Source: Streptomyces spinosisporus (GTDB taxonomy: Bacteria; Actinomycetota; Actinomycetes; Streptomycetales; Streptomycetaceae). Taken from it: a DNA stretch of 64,000 nt. The position numbers and the translations under genes are program-made. This document shows, piece by piece, positions 1 through 7,915 of the stretch. Positions within the stretch are counted from its first letter, which is position 1, and each line of letters starts with the position of its first letter. The stretch is taken from positions 124,001 through 188,000 of the forward strand of contig NZ_JALDAX010000008.1 in the NCBI RefSeq assembly GCF_022698145.1, read 5' to 3'. The notes under the pieces are model-generated. The model was not told the origin of the DNA, ran no database searches, and saw nothing but the letters and a program-made list of their open reading frames with translations.

Positions 1-798
1 CAGCACCACACGCCGGTGAGACTGCTCGCGCGGGCCGAACTCCCGGTGCGCGAGCGGCTGTTGCGTCCGCTGGCGACCGGCGAGCTGATGGCCGGGATCG
101 CGTTCGCGCATGTGCGGGCCTTTCCCCGGGTGCCGGTGCGGGCGCGGGCCGAGCGGGGCGGCTGGCGCTTCGACGGCACGGTGCCCTGGTACACGGGCTG
201 GGGGCTCAACGACGTGATGCTGCTGGCCGGTGTGACCGAGGCGGACGAGGTGGTGTTCGCCTTCACCGACGCGCGCGAGCAGCCGGGGCTGCGTCCCTCG
301 CCCCCGATGCGGCTGGCGGCGCTGACGGCGGCCCGCACGGTGACGCTGGAGCTGGACGGCCTGTGGCTGCCCGACGAGTCGGTGGTGTTGCGCACGCCGC
401 AGAAGGAGTTCGCCCTCGTCGACCGGCCCCGCAACACCAACGCCTCCCCCGCCGTCTTCGGGGTCGCCGAGGCCGCGCTCCGCGTGCTGGACGAGGCCGG
501 GGAGACCCGGACCGCACACGGCCTTCGCGGCCGTCTCGACGAGGTGCGGCGGCAGGCGTACGAGTTGGCCGAGCACCCCGTGCCGCACGAGCGCATCGAG
601 GAGCGGCTGACGCTCAAGACCCGGGCCTACGACCTCATGCGCGCGGCCACGACCGCGGCGATCGTGGCCGGGAGCGGCCGTGCCCTGCGACTCGACGGCA
701 CCGCCCAGCGCCTGGCCCGCGAGGGGATGTTCCTGCTGGTGCAGGGGCAGACGTCCGACGTGCGCCGGGCCCATCTCGCCGCCCTGGCACAGATCTGA
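1..798 (+). CDS. Acyl-CoA dehydrogenase-like flavoprotein, 5' end outside window
   Basis: The frame is open from the first base, so the N-terminus lies upstream; 265 codons are visible before the stop. The visible part fits the acyl-CoA dehydrogenase fold: a middle beta domain with WRFDGTVPWYTGWG near visible residue 60, then a helical C-terminal domain ending TSDVRRAHLAALAQI. This fold also includes flavin monooxygenases that desulfurise organosulfur compounds (DszC/SfnB type). Because an SsuD/SsuE operon follows convergently after 149 bases, a sulfur-acquisition role is plausible, but that is inference from context. A beta-oxidation enzyme remains possible; the missing N-terminus prevents a subfamily call. 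Confidence 0.7.
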   Translation, partial: QHHTPVRLLARAELPVRERLLRPLATGELMAGIAFAHVRAFPRVPVRARAERGGWRFDGTVPWYTGWGLNDVMLLAGVTEADEVVFAFTDAREQPGLRPSPPMRLAALTAARTVTLELDGLWLPDESVVLRTPQKEFALVDRPRNTNASPAVFGVAEAALRVLDEAGETRTAHGLRGRLDEVRRQAYELAEHPVPHERIEERLTLKTRAYDLMRAATTAAIVAGSGRALRLDGTAQRLAREGMFLLVQGQTSDVRRAHLAALAQI

Positions 799-947
799 TG
801 CGCACGCCGCACGGTCCGGCCCACGGTGACGGAACGACGGTATCGACAGTCCCCACCGCCTACCGGCGCAAGGAGCAGTGGCTGCTGCATGCCGTCCCCG
901 GCCGACGAGAAGCCAGGTCTTCTTCGGCGGCAAGGTGTGACGCGACG

Positions 948-2075
948 CTACGACGTCTGTGCCGTCCGCTCGGCGGTCGGGTGCCGCCACAGTCCCTGTG
1001 CGGCCAGGCGCGGCAGGACGCCCTCGCCGAACCAGTACGCCTCCTCCAGGTGCGGGTAGCCGGAGAGCACGAACTCGTCGATGCCCAGGGCGTGGTACTC
1101 CTTGATCCGTTCGGCGACCTCGTCGTGGCTGCCGACCAGGGCGGTGCCCGCCCCGCCGCGCACCAGGCCGATGCCGGCCCACAGATTGGGGTGGATCTCC
1201 AGTCGGTCGCGACTGCCGCCGCCGTGCAGGGCGAGCATGCGCCGCTGTCCTTCGGACTCGCTGCGGGCGAGGCCCTCCTGGACCGACTGCACGGTCCGTT
1301 CGTCGAAGCCGTCGAGGAGCCGGTTCGCCTCCGCCCAGGCCTGCTCGGAGGTGTCGCGGGTGATGACGTGCAGACGGATGCCGAAGCGCAGGGTGCGCCC
1401 TTCCGCGGCTGCCAGGCCCCGTATCCAGGCGATCTTCTCGGCGACCTGGGCGGGCGGCTCGCCCCAGGTGAGGTAGGCGTCGACGTGCTTGGCGGCGATC
1501 TCTCCGGCGACGGGCGAGGAGCCGCCGAAGTACACGTCGGGGACCGGGTCGGGCAACCGGGCCAGCCTCGCGTCCTCGACCCGCAGGTGCTCGCCGTGCA
1601 GATCGACGGACTTGCCCTCCCACAACTCCCGTACGATCTGCAGGAATTCACCGGTACGCCGGTACCGCGCGTCCTTGTCGAGGAAGTCGCCGTAGGCCCG
1701 CTGCTCACGGCTCTCGCCGCCGGTGACGACGTTCAGGAGCAGCCGTCCGCCGCTCTGGCGCTGGAAGGTGGCGGCCATCTGGGCGGCCAGCGTGGGTGAG
1801 ACGAAGCCGGGCCGGAAGGCGACCAGGAACTTCAGGCGTTCCGTGTGCCGGCTGACCATGGCGGTGGTCAGCCAGGCGTCCTCGCACCAGGCGCCGGTCG
1901 GGGTGAGCGCACCCACGAATCCCAGATCCTCGGCGGCACGGGCGATCTGGCTCAGATAGGCGACCGTCGGCGGCCGGTCCCGTCCGGAGGCGGTGGCGGG
2001 GGTGCCGTGGCCGCCGCCGACGACATGGCGGCTGTCGCCGTTGGTGGGCAGGAACCAGTGGAAGGTGAGGGACAC
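948..2075 (-). CDS. ssuD: FMNH2-dependent alkanesulfonate monooxygenase (SsuD type)
   Basis: A 375-residue luciferase-like TIM-barrel protein. SsuD enzymes use reduced FMN and O2 to release sulfite from alkanesulfonates in the cytoplasm. The N-terminus FHWFLPTNGDSRHVVGG, the segment LLNVVTGGESREQRAYGD, and WAGIGLVRGGAGTALVG near the C-terminus are typical of SsuD, and the length matches the usual 360-390. The start is GTG with GGAG a few bases upstream. It is the second gene of a leftward operon, 84 bases after the flavin reductase that would supply FMNH2. Expression probably depends on sulfur supply through the leader peptide at 2919-3002. The exact sulfonate (or sulfone) substrate cannot be read from sequence. 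Confidence 0.88.
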   Translation of the reverse strand: MSLTFHWFLPTNGDSRHVVGGGHGTPATASGRDRPPTVAYLSQIARAAEDLGFVGALTPTGAWCEDAWLTTAMVSRHTERLKFLVAFRPGFVSPTLAAQMAATFQRQSGGRLLLNVVTGGESREQRAYGDFLDKDARYRRTGEFLQIVRELWEGKSVDLHGEHLRVEDARLARLPDPVPDVYFGGSSPVAGEIAAKHVDAYLTWGEPPAQVAEKIAWIRGLAAAEGRTLRFGIRLHVITRDTSEQAWAEANRLLDGFDERTVQSVQEGLARSESEGQRRMLALHGGGSRDRLEIHPNLWAGIGLVRGGAGTALVGSHDEVAERIKEYHALGIDEFVLSGYPHLEEAYWFGEGVLPRLAAQGLWRHPTAERTAQTS

Positions 2076-2159
2076 GTGGGGTCTCCGATCAGGGCGTCGC
2101 TACGGGAGGCCGTGGAGGGGGCGTCCGGTTGCCGTTCGGGACGTACCGGCACCCGGTGT

Positions 2160-2714
2160 TCAGCTCGCCGCCGCCAGCAAAGGGGTGCGGCTCAAGGCCG
2201 CCGAGAACTGGTCCACGACCTGGGCAAGGGCCTCACCGGCGGCCGGCGCGACGGTGAGGGAGCCGTCCTCGTGCACGGTGATGTCCTTGTCGAGGGTGAA
2301 CCAGCCCTGCACGATGTGGCCCGCCCCCATGGAGCTGAGCACCGGGCGCAGCGCGTAGTCGATGGCCAGGACATGGGCTGTGGACCCGCCGGTGGCGAGC
2401 GGCAGCACGGTCTTGCCGATCAGGGCGTACTGCGGGAGCAGATCGAGCAGCGCCTTCAGGACTCCCGAGTACGAGGCCTTGTAGACGGGCGTGCCGACGA
2501 CCACGCCGTCGGCTTGCGCGAAGAGCTCGGTGGCCTCGGTGATCGCGGGGTGCCGGAGGTCCGCGCCGAGCAGGGCCTCGGCGGGGACGGTGCGGACGTC
2601 GAGCGGGATCACCTCGTGGCCCTGGGCGAGCAGCCGCTGATCGAGGTGGCGCAGCAGCCGGTTGGTGCGGGAGGAGGCGGAGGGGCTGCCGGAGACGGAC
2701 AGGACGGTGGCCAT
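2160..2714 (-). CDS. ssuE: NAD(P)H-dependent FMN reductase (SsuE type)
   Basis: A 184-residue flavodoxin-fold protein. It begins with a phosphate-binding loop SGSPSASSRTNRLL and has the GTPVYKASYSGVLKALLDLLP segment that is highly typical of SsuE/MsuE reductases. These enzymes reduce FMN with NAD(P)H and pass FMNH2 to the partner monooxygenase, here SsuD encoded just downstream. The length is normal for the family. The ATG start is the first good start after the leader peptide. The gene is the first structural gene of the operon, so the attenuation mechanism proposed for the leader would act on it directly. Confidence 0.88.
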   Translation of the reverse strand: MATVLSVSGSPSASSRTNRLLRHLDQRLLAQGHEVIPLDVRTVPAEALLGADLRHPAITEATELFAQADGVVVGTPVYKASYSGVLKALLDLLPQYALIGKTVLPLATGGSTAHVLAIDYALRPVLSSMGAGHIVQGWFTLDKDITVHEDGSLTVAPAAGEALAQVVDQFSAALSRTPLLAAAS

Positions 2715-2918
2715 GGGTCCTCTTTCGGGGGGCAGTCGCGCTCGCGCCCCTCACGCGTATTGCACGGAGGCGCGGGACATGCGGAACTCCTGTTGCGGAA
2801 GTTTTCGGGCACGCCGAATTCACCGAGGGAATGCACAGGGAGCGCGCCGCGGAGAAAAGCGGGGCGCGTCGAATTCAGGCGGGAAATCGAAGAAGGCGCG
2901 GCGGACGCCGGGAGTCGG

Positions 2919-3002
2919 TCAGGCCGCGGGGCGACAGGAGGCGCTGGAGACGCGTGCGAGGTCGACATGGCGTCGCCGCGTGAGGTCCAGTCGCATGGTC
3001 AT
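2919..3002 (-). CDS. Cysteine-attenuation leader peptide of the ssu operon
   Basis: A short frame of 27 codons, starting ATG ACC ATG CGA and ending TGA, encodes a peptide containing RRRHVDLARVSSASCR. This matches the small leader peptides with RRHVDLxRVSSAxC found before sulfur-metabolism genes of Streptomyces. In mycobacteria, Cys-containing leader ORFs couple cysteine supply to expression of downstream sulfur genes. The single Cys is codon 22 of 27. A promoter at 3010-3039 predicts transcription starting at or next to the first ATG, so the leader is probably translated from a leaderless mRNA. Stop codon to ssuE start is about 200 bases, room for attenuation structures. The peptide pattern is seen; the mechanism is inference. 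Confidence 0.72.
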   Translation of the reverse strand: MTMRLDLTRRRHVDLARVSSASCRPAA

Positions 3003-3009
3003 GCCGTCG

Positions 3010-3039
3010 ATCGTGGCAGCCGCGGTGGAAAACCGTCAA
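3010..3039 (-). promoter_or_regulatory. Promoter of leader-ssuE-ssuD
   Basis: On the minus strand TTGACG (3039-3034) and CACGAT (3015-3010) are separated by 18 bases. A start about seven bases after the -10 box falls at the ATG at 3002. Confidence 0.45.
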
Positions 3040-3091
3040 GGCAGCCTGGAATTGATCTCGTATTGCGGACCGGCGGAATGCAGGACGGCGT

Positions 3092-3277
3092 TCAGTCGTC
3101 GTCGCCCGCCGGGACCACCACGAGGAACGCGTCGGACTTCAGGTCCATGACGACCGTCGCGGACTCACCCTCGGCCCGGCGCTGAGCCGCGTACTCCTCC
3201 GCCGGCCACGATCCGCGAGGAGAACCCGCGGGAAACCGCTCCAACACCTTCGCGCCCATACCGGCCGACACCTCCAT
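3092..3277 (-). CDS. Small conserved-type hypothetical protein, 61 aa
   Basis: A small frame with the core VLERFPAGSPRGSWPAEEY and, later, ATVVMDLKSDAFLVVVPAG; the end is acidic (GDDD). The composition and alternating hydrophobic pattern look like real protein and resemble short hypothetical proteins I associate with streptomycetes, but I cannot name a function. The ATG at 3277 has AAGGACAG about eight bases upstream. It lies between the leader peptide of the ssu operon and the divergent SDR gene, on the same strand as the ssu operon but ending before its promoter. A longer upstream frame exists but has no good start. Confidence 0.5.
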   Translation of the reverse strand: MEVSAGMGAKVLERFPAGSPRGSWPAEEYAAQRRAEGESATVVMDLKSDAFLVVVPAGDDD

Positions 3278-3505
3278 GGTGAATCTCTGTCCTTGCACGA
3301 CCTCTGTCGTGGAATCCGGATGCCCGTGATCCGGCCCGGCATGTCCTGGCGGCGCCCGGGATCGCCCTGGCTCCTCGCAGCGTGAGGGAGTGGTGATCGA
3401 CCGGCGCAGGGGTACTCGGCAGATCTCACACCGCCCCCTTCCGATACAGCGGCGGCTGCCGTGGAAGTGATCACAGGGGGGACCGACGCAAAGGACCCGG
3501 AGCTG

Positions 3506-5035
3506 ATGAACGCTGACGACAACGGATCGGGCCTGCACTGCCTGGTCACCGGCGCGACGGGATACATCGGCGGCAGGCTGGTGCCGGAGCTGCTCGACGA
3601 GGGCCACCGCGTGCGCTGCCTGGCCCGCTCCCCCGGCAAGCTGCGCGATCATCCGTGGGCCGGGAAGGCGGAGGTGGTGCAGGGCGACGTCACGGACGCC
3701 GACTCCGTCGCGGACGCCATGCGCGGCATCGACGTGGCCTACTACCTGGTCCATGCGCTGGGCTCGGGCGACAGCTTCGAGAAGACCGACCGCGAGGCGG
3801 CACGGGTCTTCGGGGAGGCGGCCCGGGCGGCGGGCGTACGGCGGATCGTCTATCTCGCTGGTCTGACGCCGGCGGGCGTGCCGGAGAACAAGCTGTCACC
3901 GCACCTGCGGTCCCGGTCCGAGGTGGGCCGGATCCTGCTGGACTCCGGCGTCCCCACGACCGTGCTGCGCGCCGCCGTCGTCATCGGCTCCGGCTCCGCC
4001 TCCTTCGAGATGCTGCGCTACCTCACCGAACGTCTTCCGGTGATGGTCACCCCCAGCTGGGTGCACACCTGTATCCAGCCCGTGGCGGTGCGGGACGTGC
4101 TGCGCTATCTCGTGGGAAGCGCCCGGATGCCGGCCGACGTCAGCCGCGGCTTCGACATCGGCGGGCCGGACGTGCTGACGTACCGGGACATGATGCTGCG
4201 CTACGCGGCCGTGGCGGGCCTGCCGCGTCGCCTCATCCTCCCCGTCCCGGTGCTCACGCCGGGCCTGTCCAGTCACTGGGTCGGACTGATCACACCGGTC
4301 CCCGCGTCGATCGCCCGGCCGCTGGCGGAGTCGCTGCGCCACGAGGTGGTCTGCGGCGAGCACGACATCGCGCAGTACGTGCCCGACGGCGACGGGCGTC
4401 CGATCCCCTTCGACGAGTCGGTACGGCTGGCGCTGCAGCGCATCCGCGAGGCGAAGGTCACCACCCGCTGGTCGTCGGCCTCGGTGCCCGGCGCGCCCAG
4501 CGATCCGCTGCCCACCGACCCCGACTGGGCGGGCGGCAGCCTGTACACCGACGTGCGGGAGCTCCCGGTCGACGCCTCGTGCGAGGCTCTGTGGCAGGTG
4601 ATCGAGGGGATCGGCGGGGAGAACGGCTGGTACTCCTTCCCGCTCGCCTGGGCGGTCCGGGGCCGGCTGGACCGGCTGGTGGGCGGCGTGGGGCTGCGCC
4701 GGGGACGGCGCGACGCCGCGCATCTGCGGGCCGGTGACTCGCTGGACTTCTGGCGGGTGGAGGAGATCGAGCCCGGCCGTCTGCTGCGGCTGCGGGCCGA
4801 GATGCGGCTGCCGGGCCTCGCCTGGCTGGAGATGTACGCGCAGACCGACGGAGACGGCCGCACCCGCTACCACCAGCGGGCCCTGTTCCACCCGCGCGGC
4901 CTCGCGGGCCACGCCTACTGGTGGGGCATCTCCCCCTTCCACGGCGTGGTGTTCGGCGGCATGGCCCGCAACATCGCGCTCGCCGCGGCCCGGACCCCCT
5001 CGGCACCGGCCGAGAAACAGGCGGCCGGCGGCTGA
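3506..5035 (+). CDS. SDR-family NAD(P)-binding protein with DUF2867-like C-terminus
   Basis: About 509 residues. The N-terminal half is an atypical short-chain dehydrogenase with the nucleotide loop VTGATGYIGG at residues 14-23 and later PTTVLRAAVVIGSGSASFEML. The C-terminal part (TDVRELPVDASCEALWQVIEGIGG to RYHQRALFHPRGLAGHAYWW) resembles DUF2867. Such fused proteins are known in actinobacteria but their reaction is not established. I chose ATG 3506 because GGAG lies just upstream; an in-frame GTG at 3461 would add 15 residues with a poorer site. It is followed by the photolyase gene after 63 bases and is probably co-transcribed in the light-response block. Confidence 0.75.
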   Translation: MNADDNGSGLHCLVTGATGYIGGRLVPELLDEGHRVRCLARSPGKLRDHPWAGKAEVVQGDVTDADSVADAMRGIDVAYYLVHALGSGDSFEKTDREAARVFGEAARAAGVRRIVYLAGLTPAGVPENKLSPHLRSRSEVGRILLDSGVPTTVLRAAVVIGSGSASFEMLRYLTERLPVMVTPSWVHTCIQPVAVRDVLRYLVGSARMPADVSRGFDIGGPDVLTYRDMMLRYAAVAGLPRRLILPVPVLTPGLSSHWVGLITPVPASIARPLAESLRHEVVCGEHDIAQYVPDGDGRPIPFDESVRLALQRIREAKVTTRWSSASVPGAPSDPLPTDPDWAGGSLYTDVRELPVDASCEALWQVIEGIGGENGWYSFPLAWAVRGRLDRLVGGVGLRRGRRDAAHLRAGDSLDFWRVEEIEPGRLLRLRAEMRLPGLAWLEMYAQTDGDGRTRYHQRALFHPRGLAGHAYWWGISPFHGVVFGGMARNIALAAARTPSAPAEKQAAGG

Positions 5036-5098
5036 CGGCCGCGCCCACCGGACCGCACGCACCCCGGTCCGCCCCTCTCCCTCTCCCGGAGAAGCACC

Positions 5099-6472
5099 AT
5101 GAACGTCTCGGTCGTCCTCTTCACCGCCGATCTGCGTCTGCACGACCATCCCCCGCTGCGGGCCGCGAGTGAGGCCGACGAGGTGGTGCCCCTGTTCGTC
5201 CGCGACCGGGGCGTCACGGACGCCGGTTTCGCCGCGCCCAACCGGCTGGCGTTCCTCGCCGACTGCCTGCACGACCTCGACGCCGGCCTGCGGGACCGGG
5301 GCGGACGGCTGATCATGCGCTCCGGGGACGTCGTCGACGAGGTGTGCAAGGTGGCGGCCGAGACGGACGCCGGCGAGGTGCACATGGCGGGCGACGTCAG
5401 TGCCTACGCACACCTGCGCGAGCAGCGGCTGCGGCGGGCCCTGGAGTCACAGGGGCGGCGGCTGCACGTCCACGACACGGTGACCACGGCCGTCACGCCC
5501 GGCGAGGTCACCCCGGCCTCCACGGACCACTTCGCCGTCTTCACCCCCTACCTCCGGCAGTGGTCCCGGGTCCCGCTGCGCGACGCGTTCGCGGCCCCGC
5601 GTACCGTGCGCGTCCCCGACGGGGTCGGCTCCGAGAAGCTCCTCTCGCGCTCCGGACTGACGGGACTGTCGGAAGGCCTGGCGTCCGGCGGCGAGACCGA
5701 GGGCCGCAGACGGATGTCCGCCTGGCTGCGCAGCGGGATCGCCGCGTACGAGGACCGCCACGACGACCTGGCGGGCGACGCCACCTCCCGTCTCTCACCG
5801 CACCTGCACTTCGGCACGCTCTCCCCCGTCGAACTCGTCCACCGGGCGCGCAGGGCGGGCGGGCCCGGCGCCGAGGCGTTCGTACGGCAGATCGCCTGGC
5901 GCGACTTCCACCGCCAGGTCCTGGCGGCCCGGCCGGCCGCGTCCACCTCCGACTACCGCACCAAGCACGACCGTTGGCGCTCGGGGCGTGAGGCGCGCGA
6001 GGACACCGAGGCCTGGAAGGAGGGCCGCACCGGCTACCCGGTCGTCGACGCGGCGATGCGCCAGCTGCGCCACGAGGGCTGGATGCACAACCGGGGCCGC
6101 CTGCTGACGGCGAGCTTCCTGACCAAGACGCTCTACGTCGACTGGCGCGAGGGCGCCCGCCACTTCCTGGAGTTCCTGGTCGACGGCGACATCGCGAACA
6201 ACCAGATGAACTGGCAGTGGATGGCGGGCACCGGGACCGACAGCCGCCCCAACCGGGTGCTGAACCCCGTCACGCAAGGCAAGCGCTACGACCCCGACGG
6301 CGCGTACGTCCGCCGCTGGGTGCCCGAACTCGCCGAGATCGAGGGCCCGTTGGTGCACGAGCCGTGGAAGCTGCAGGGCCTGGACCGGGCCGCAGTCGGC
6401 GACTACCCGGATCCGATCATCGAACTCCCCGACGGCCTGGCCCGCTTCAAGCAGGCCCGCGGCCTGGACTGA
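5099..6472 (+). CDS. phr: Deoxyribodipyrimidine photolyase (CPD photolyase)
   Basis: A 457-residue class I photolyase/cryptochrome. The N-terminal antenna domain starts VVLFTADLRLHDHPPL, and the C-terminal FAD domain has HLHFGTLSPVELV, the helix YPVVDAAMRQLRHEGWMHNRGR, and NNQMNWQWMAGTGTDSRPNRVLNP, all characteristic. These enzymes repair cyclobutane pyrimidine dimers with blue light, using FADH- in the cytoplasm. The ATG has GGAG ten bases upstream. Photolyase genes commonly sit with litR/litS-controlled genes, which here lie 1.5 kb downstream. The next gene on this strand is the truncated photolyase-related remnant at 6485. Confidence 0.93.
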   Translation: MNVSVVLFTADLRLHDHPPLRAASEADEVVPLFVRDRGVTDAGFAAPNRLAFLADCLHDLDAGLRDRGGRLIMRSGDVVDEVCKVAAETDAGEVHMAGDVSAYAHLREQRLRRALESQGRRLHVHDTVTTAVTPGEVTPASTDHFAVFTPYLRQWSRVPLRDAFAAPRTVRVPDGVGSEKLLSRSGLTGLSEGLASGGETEGRRRMSAWLRSGIAAYEDRHDDLAGDATSRLSPHLHFGTLSPVELVHRARRAGGPGAEAFVRQIAWRDFHRQVLAARPAASTSDYRTKHDRWRSGREAREDTEAWKEGRTGYPVVDAAMRQLRHEGWMHNRGRLLTASFLTKTLYVDWREGARHFLEFLVDGDIANNQMNWQWMAGTGTDSRPNRVLNPVTQGKRYDPDGAYVRRWVPELAEIEGPLVHEPWKLQGLDRAAVGDYPDPIIELPDGLARFKQARGLD

Positions 6473-7791
6473 GGAGACCGTCCCATGGCCACCCCCCACT
6501 GGCTGTTCGGCGACCAGCTCGGCCCGCACTTCCTGGCCGCGGGCGAGAACGGACCCGATCGGGGCGCGCCGGTCGTGATGATCGAGGCCCGCTCGGTCTT
6601 CCGCCGCCGGCGCTTGCACCGCGCCAAGGCCCATCTGTGGTCGCCGCACACGTAACGGCCGCGCGCCACGCGGGTGGTCCGGCTGAGCGGCTGCGGGGGC
6701 GGCATGGCGGGCAGGGCGTCCGGGACGGTGCGGGTGGTCAGCAGGTCCCAGCCAGCGGTGTCCGTGCCGTAGACCTCCGCCGTCGCCTCGCGCACGGCCG
6801 TCTCGCGCTTGTCGTCGTCGGTGCCGAGCACCGAGGTCGCGACGAGTGCCGAACCGGGCGGGGCGAGTTGGGGGACCACATCGCTGAGGACGCAGGTGTT
6901 GGCGAAGCGGCGGCGCTCGTCGACCAGGAGGGTCGGCTCGCGCAGCGGGGAGCGCGGGGCGACGTGGTAGTACGTGGTCACCGTACGGTAGGCGGGCAGT
7001 TCGAGTCCGGGCAGCAGACCGGGGGCCGGGCCGGTGGCCACCACCACGGTGGGCGCGGGCAGTTCGGTGCCGTCGGCCGTGACGGCGCCCTCGTCGGTCA
7101 GAGCGCTCACGGGGGTCTCGAACCGCACGGTCCCGGCGGGCAGCGGGGCCGCGAGCGCGGCGGGCACCGCACCGATGCCCGCGGTCGGCAGGCACAGGGT
7201 GCCGCGCAGCATGCTGCGCCAGACGAGGTGGAAGAAGCGGCTGGAGGTCTCCAGACCGTCCTCCAGGAAGACGCCCGACAGGAACGGCCGGAAGAAACGT
7301 TCGACGAAGTCCTCGGAGAACCCGGCGTCCGCGAGCGCGGTGCGCGTGGTGCGGTCCTGCGACCGTTTCACCAGGCGCACGGGGGCGAGCATGTCCCGGG
7401 CCGAGAGCAGGCCCAGGGCCGCGAGGTCACGCGGTCCCGCGAGCCGCCCCGGCAGCAGGTCGGGCAGGTTGCGCGGGCGTCGCGTGGGATCGCTGAAGCG
7501 GAGCCTGCCCTTCTCGGTGTGGACGAGGAAACCCGGCGTGAAGGGCCGCAGGCCCAGCCGGCGCAGCGCGAGACGGCGCCGGACCTGGGGATACGACGTG
7601 TTGAAGACCTGGAAGCCGCGGTCGACGACGAATTCCCCGACCCGGTCGGAGCGCATGCGTCCACCGACCGCGTCGGAGGCCTCGACGACCTGGACGTCGA
7701 GGCCCGCCGCGAGAAGGTCGTGCGCGCAGGCGAGACCGGCGACACCGGCTCCGATCACCAGAACGTCGGGGGTGTGGGCGGGCGCGGACAT
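6403..7791 (-). CDS. FAD-dependent oxidoreductase (phytoene desaturase-like) with foreign C-terminus
   Basis: 462 residues. The N-terminus has the FAD dinucleotide motif VLVIGAGVAGLACAHDL followed by EASDAVGGRMRS, as in amine oxidase/phytoene desaturase-type flavoproteins. The expected C-terminal FAD motif begins (RGRYVCGDHR, residues 377-386), but from W387 on the sequence is an unrelated basic stretch: it is the antisense of the truncated photolyase-related gene and runs on into the end of phr. About 35 residues of the normal C-terminus are therefore replaced by 76 foreign ones. The gene lies downstream of litR on the same strand. The substrate is unknown; carotenoid or related pigment chemistry is possible from context. 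The protein may be inactive. Confidence 0.75.
   Translation of the reverse strand: MSAPAHTPDVLVIGAGVAGLACAHDLLAAGLDVQVVEASDAVGGRMRSDRVGEFVVDRGFQVFNTSYPQVRRRLALRRLGLRPFTPGFLVHTEKGRLRFSDPTRRPRNLPDLLPGRLAGPRDLAALGLLSARDMLAPVRLVKRSQDRTTRTALADAGFSEDFVERFFRPFLSGVFLEDGLETSSRFFHLVWRSMLRGTLCLPTAGIGAVPAALAAPLPAGTVRFETPVSALTDEGAVTADGTELPAPTVVVATGPAPGLLPGLELPAYRTVTTYYHVAPRSPLREPTLLVDERRRFANTCVLSDVVPQLAPPGSALVATSVLGTDDDKRETAVREATAEVYGTDTAGWDLLTTRTVPDALPAMPPPQPLSRTTRVARGRYVCGDHRWALARCKRRRRKTERASIITTGAPRSGPFSPAARKCGPSWSPNSQWGVAMGRSPQSRPRACLKRARPSGSSMIGSG
6485..6655 (+). pseudogene. 5' remnant of a photolyase-related (FeS-BCP/DPRP family) gene
   Basis: Starting 12 bases after phr, ATG opens a frame of 56 codons: WLFGDQLGPHFL, then PVVMIEARSVFRRRRLHRAKAHL. 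This is the start of the cryptochrome/photolyase-related family of about 500 residues (FeS-containing bacterial photolyase-like proteins). After AKAHL the match stops at about position 6637 and the frame ends within six codons, inside sequence that belongs to the opposite-strand FAD oxidoreductase. About nine tenths of the gene is missing. GAGGAGACC upstream still forms a ribosome site. It is best read as a deletion relic; an assembly error is the main alternative. Confidence 0.72.
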
Positions 7792-7857
7792 GGGAGCCCC
7801 TCGGATCTCGGGCCGCCCGGTGGCGTCCCGGGCGGCGGTGTGTGGGGATGACTTCCC

Positions 7858-7886
7858 GTGCGGCGCGCCGTTCGGATGCGCCGCAC
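7858..7886 (-). terminator. Hairpin between litR and the oxidoreductase
   Basis: Arms GTGCGGCGC and GCGCCGCAC pair perfectly around an 11-base loop, 30 bases after the litR stop. There is no T-tract, which is usual in Streptomyces. It may only reduce read-through into the oxidoreductase. Confidence 0.45.
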
Positions 7887-7915
7887 GGCGCCGCGTCCAC
7901 CCACCGGGCGAACCG

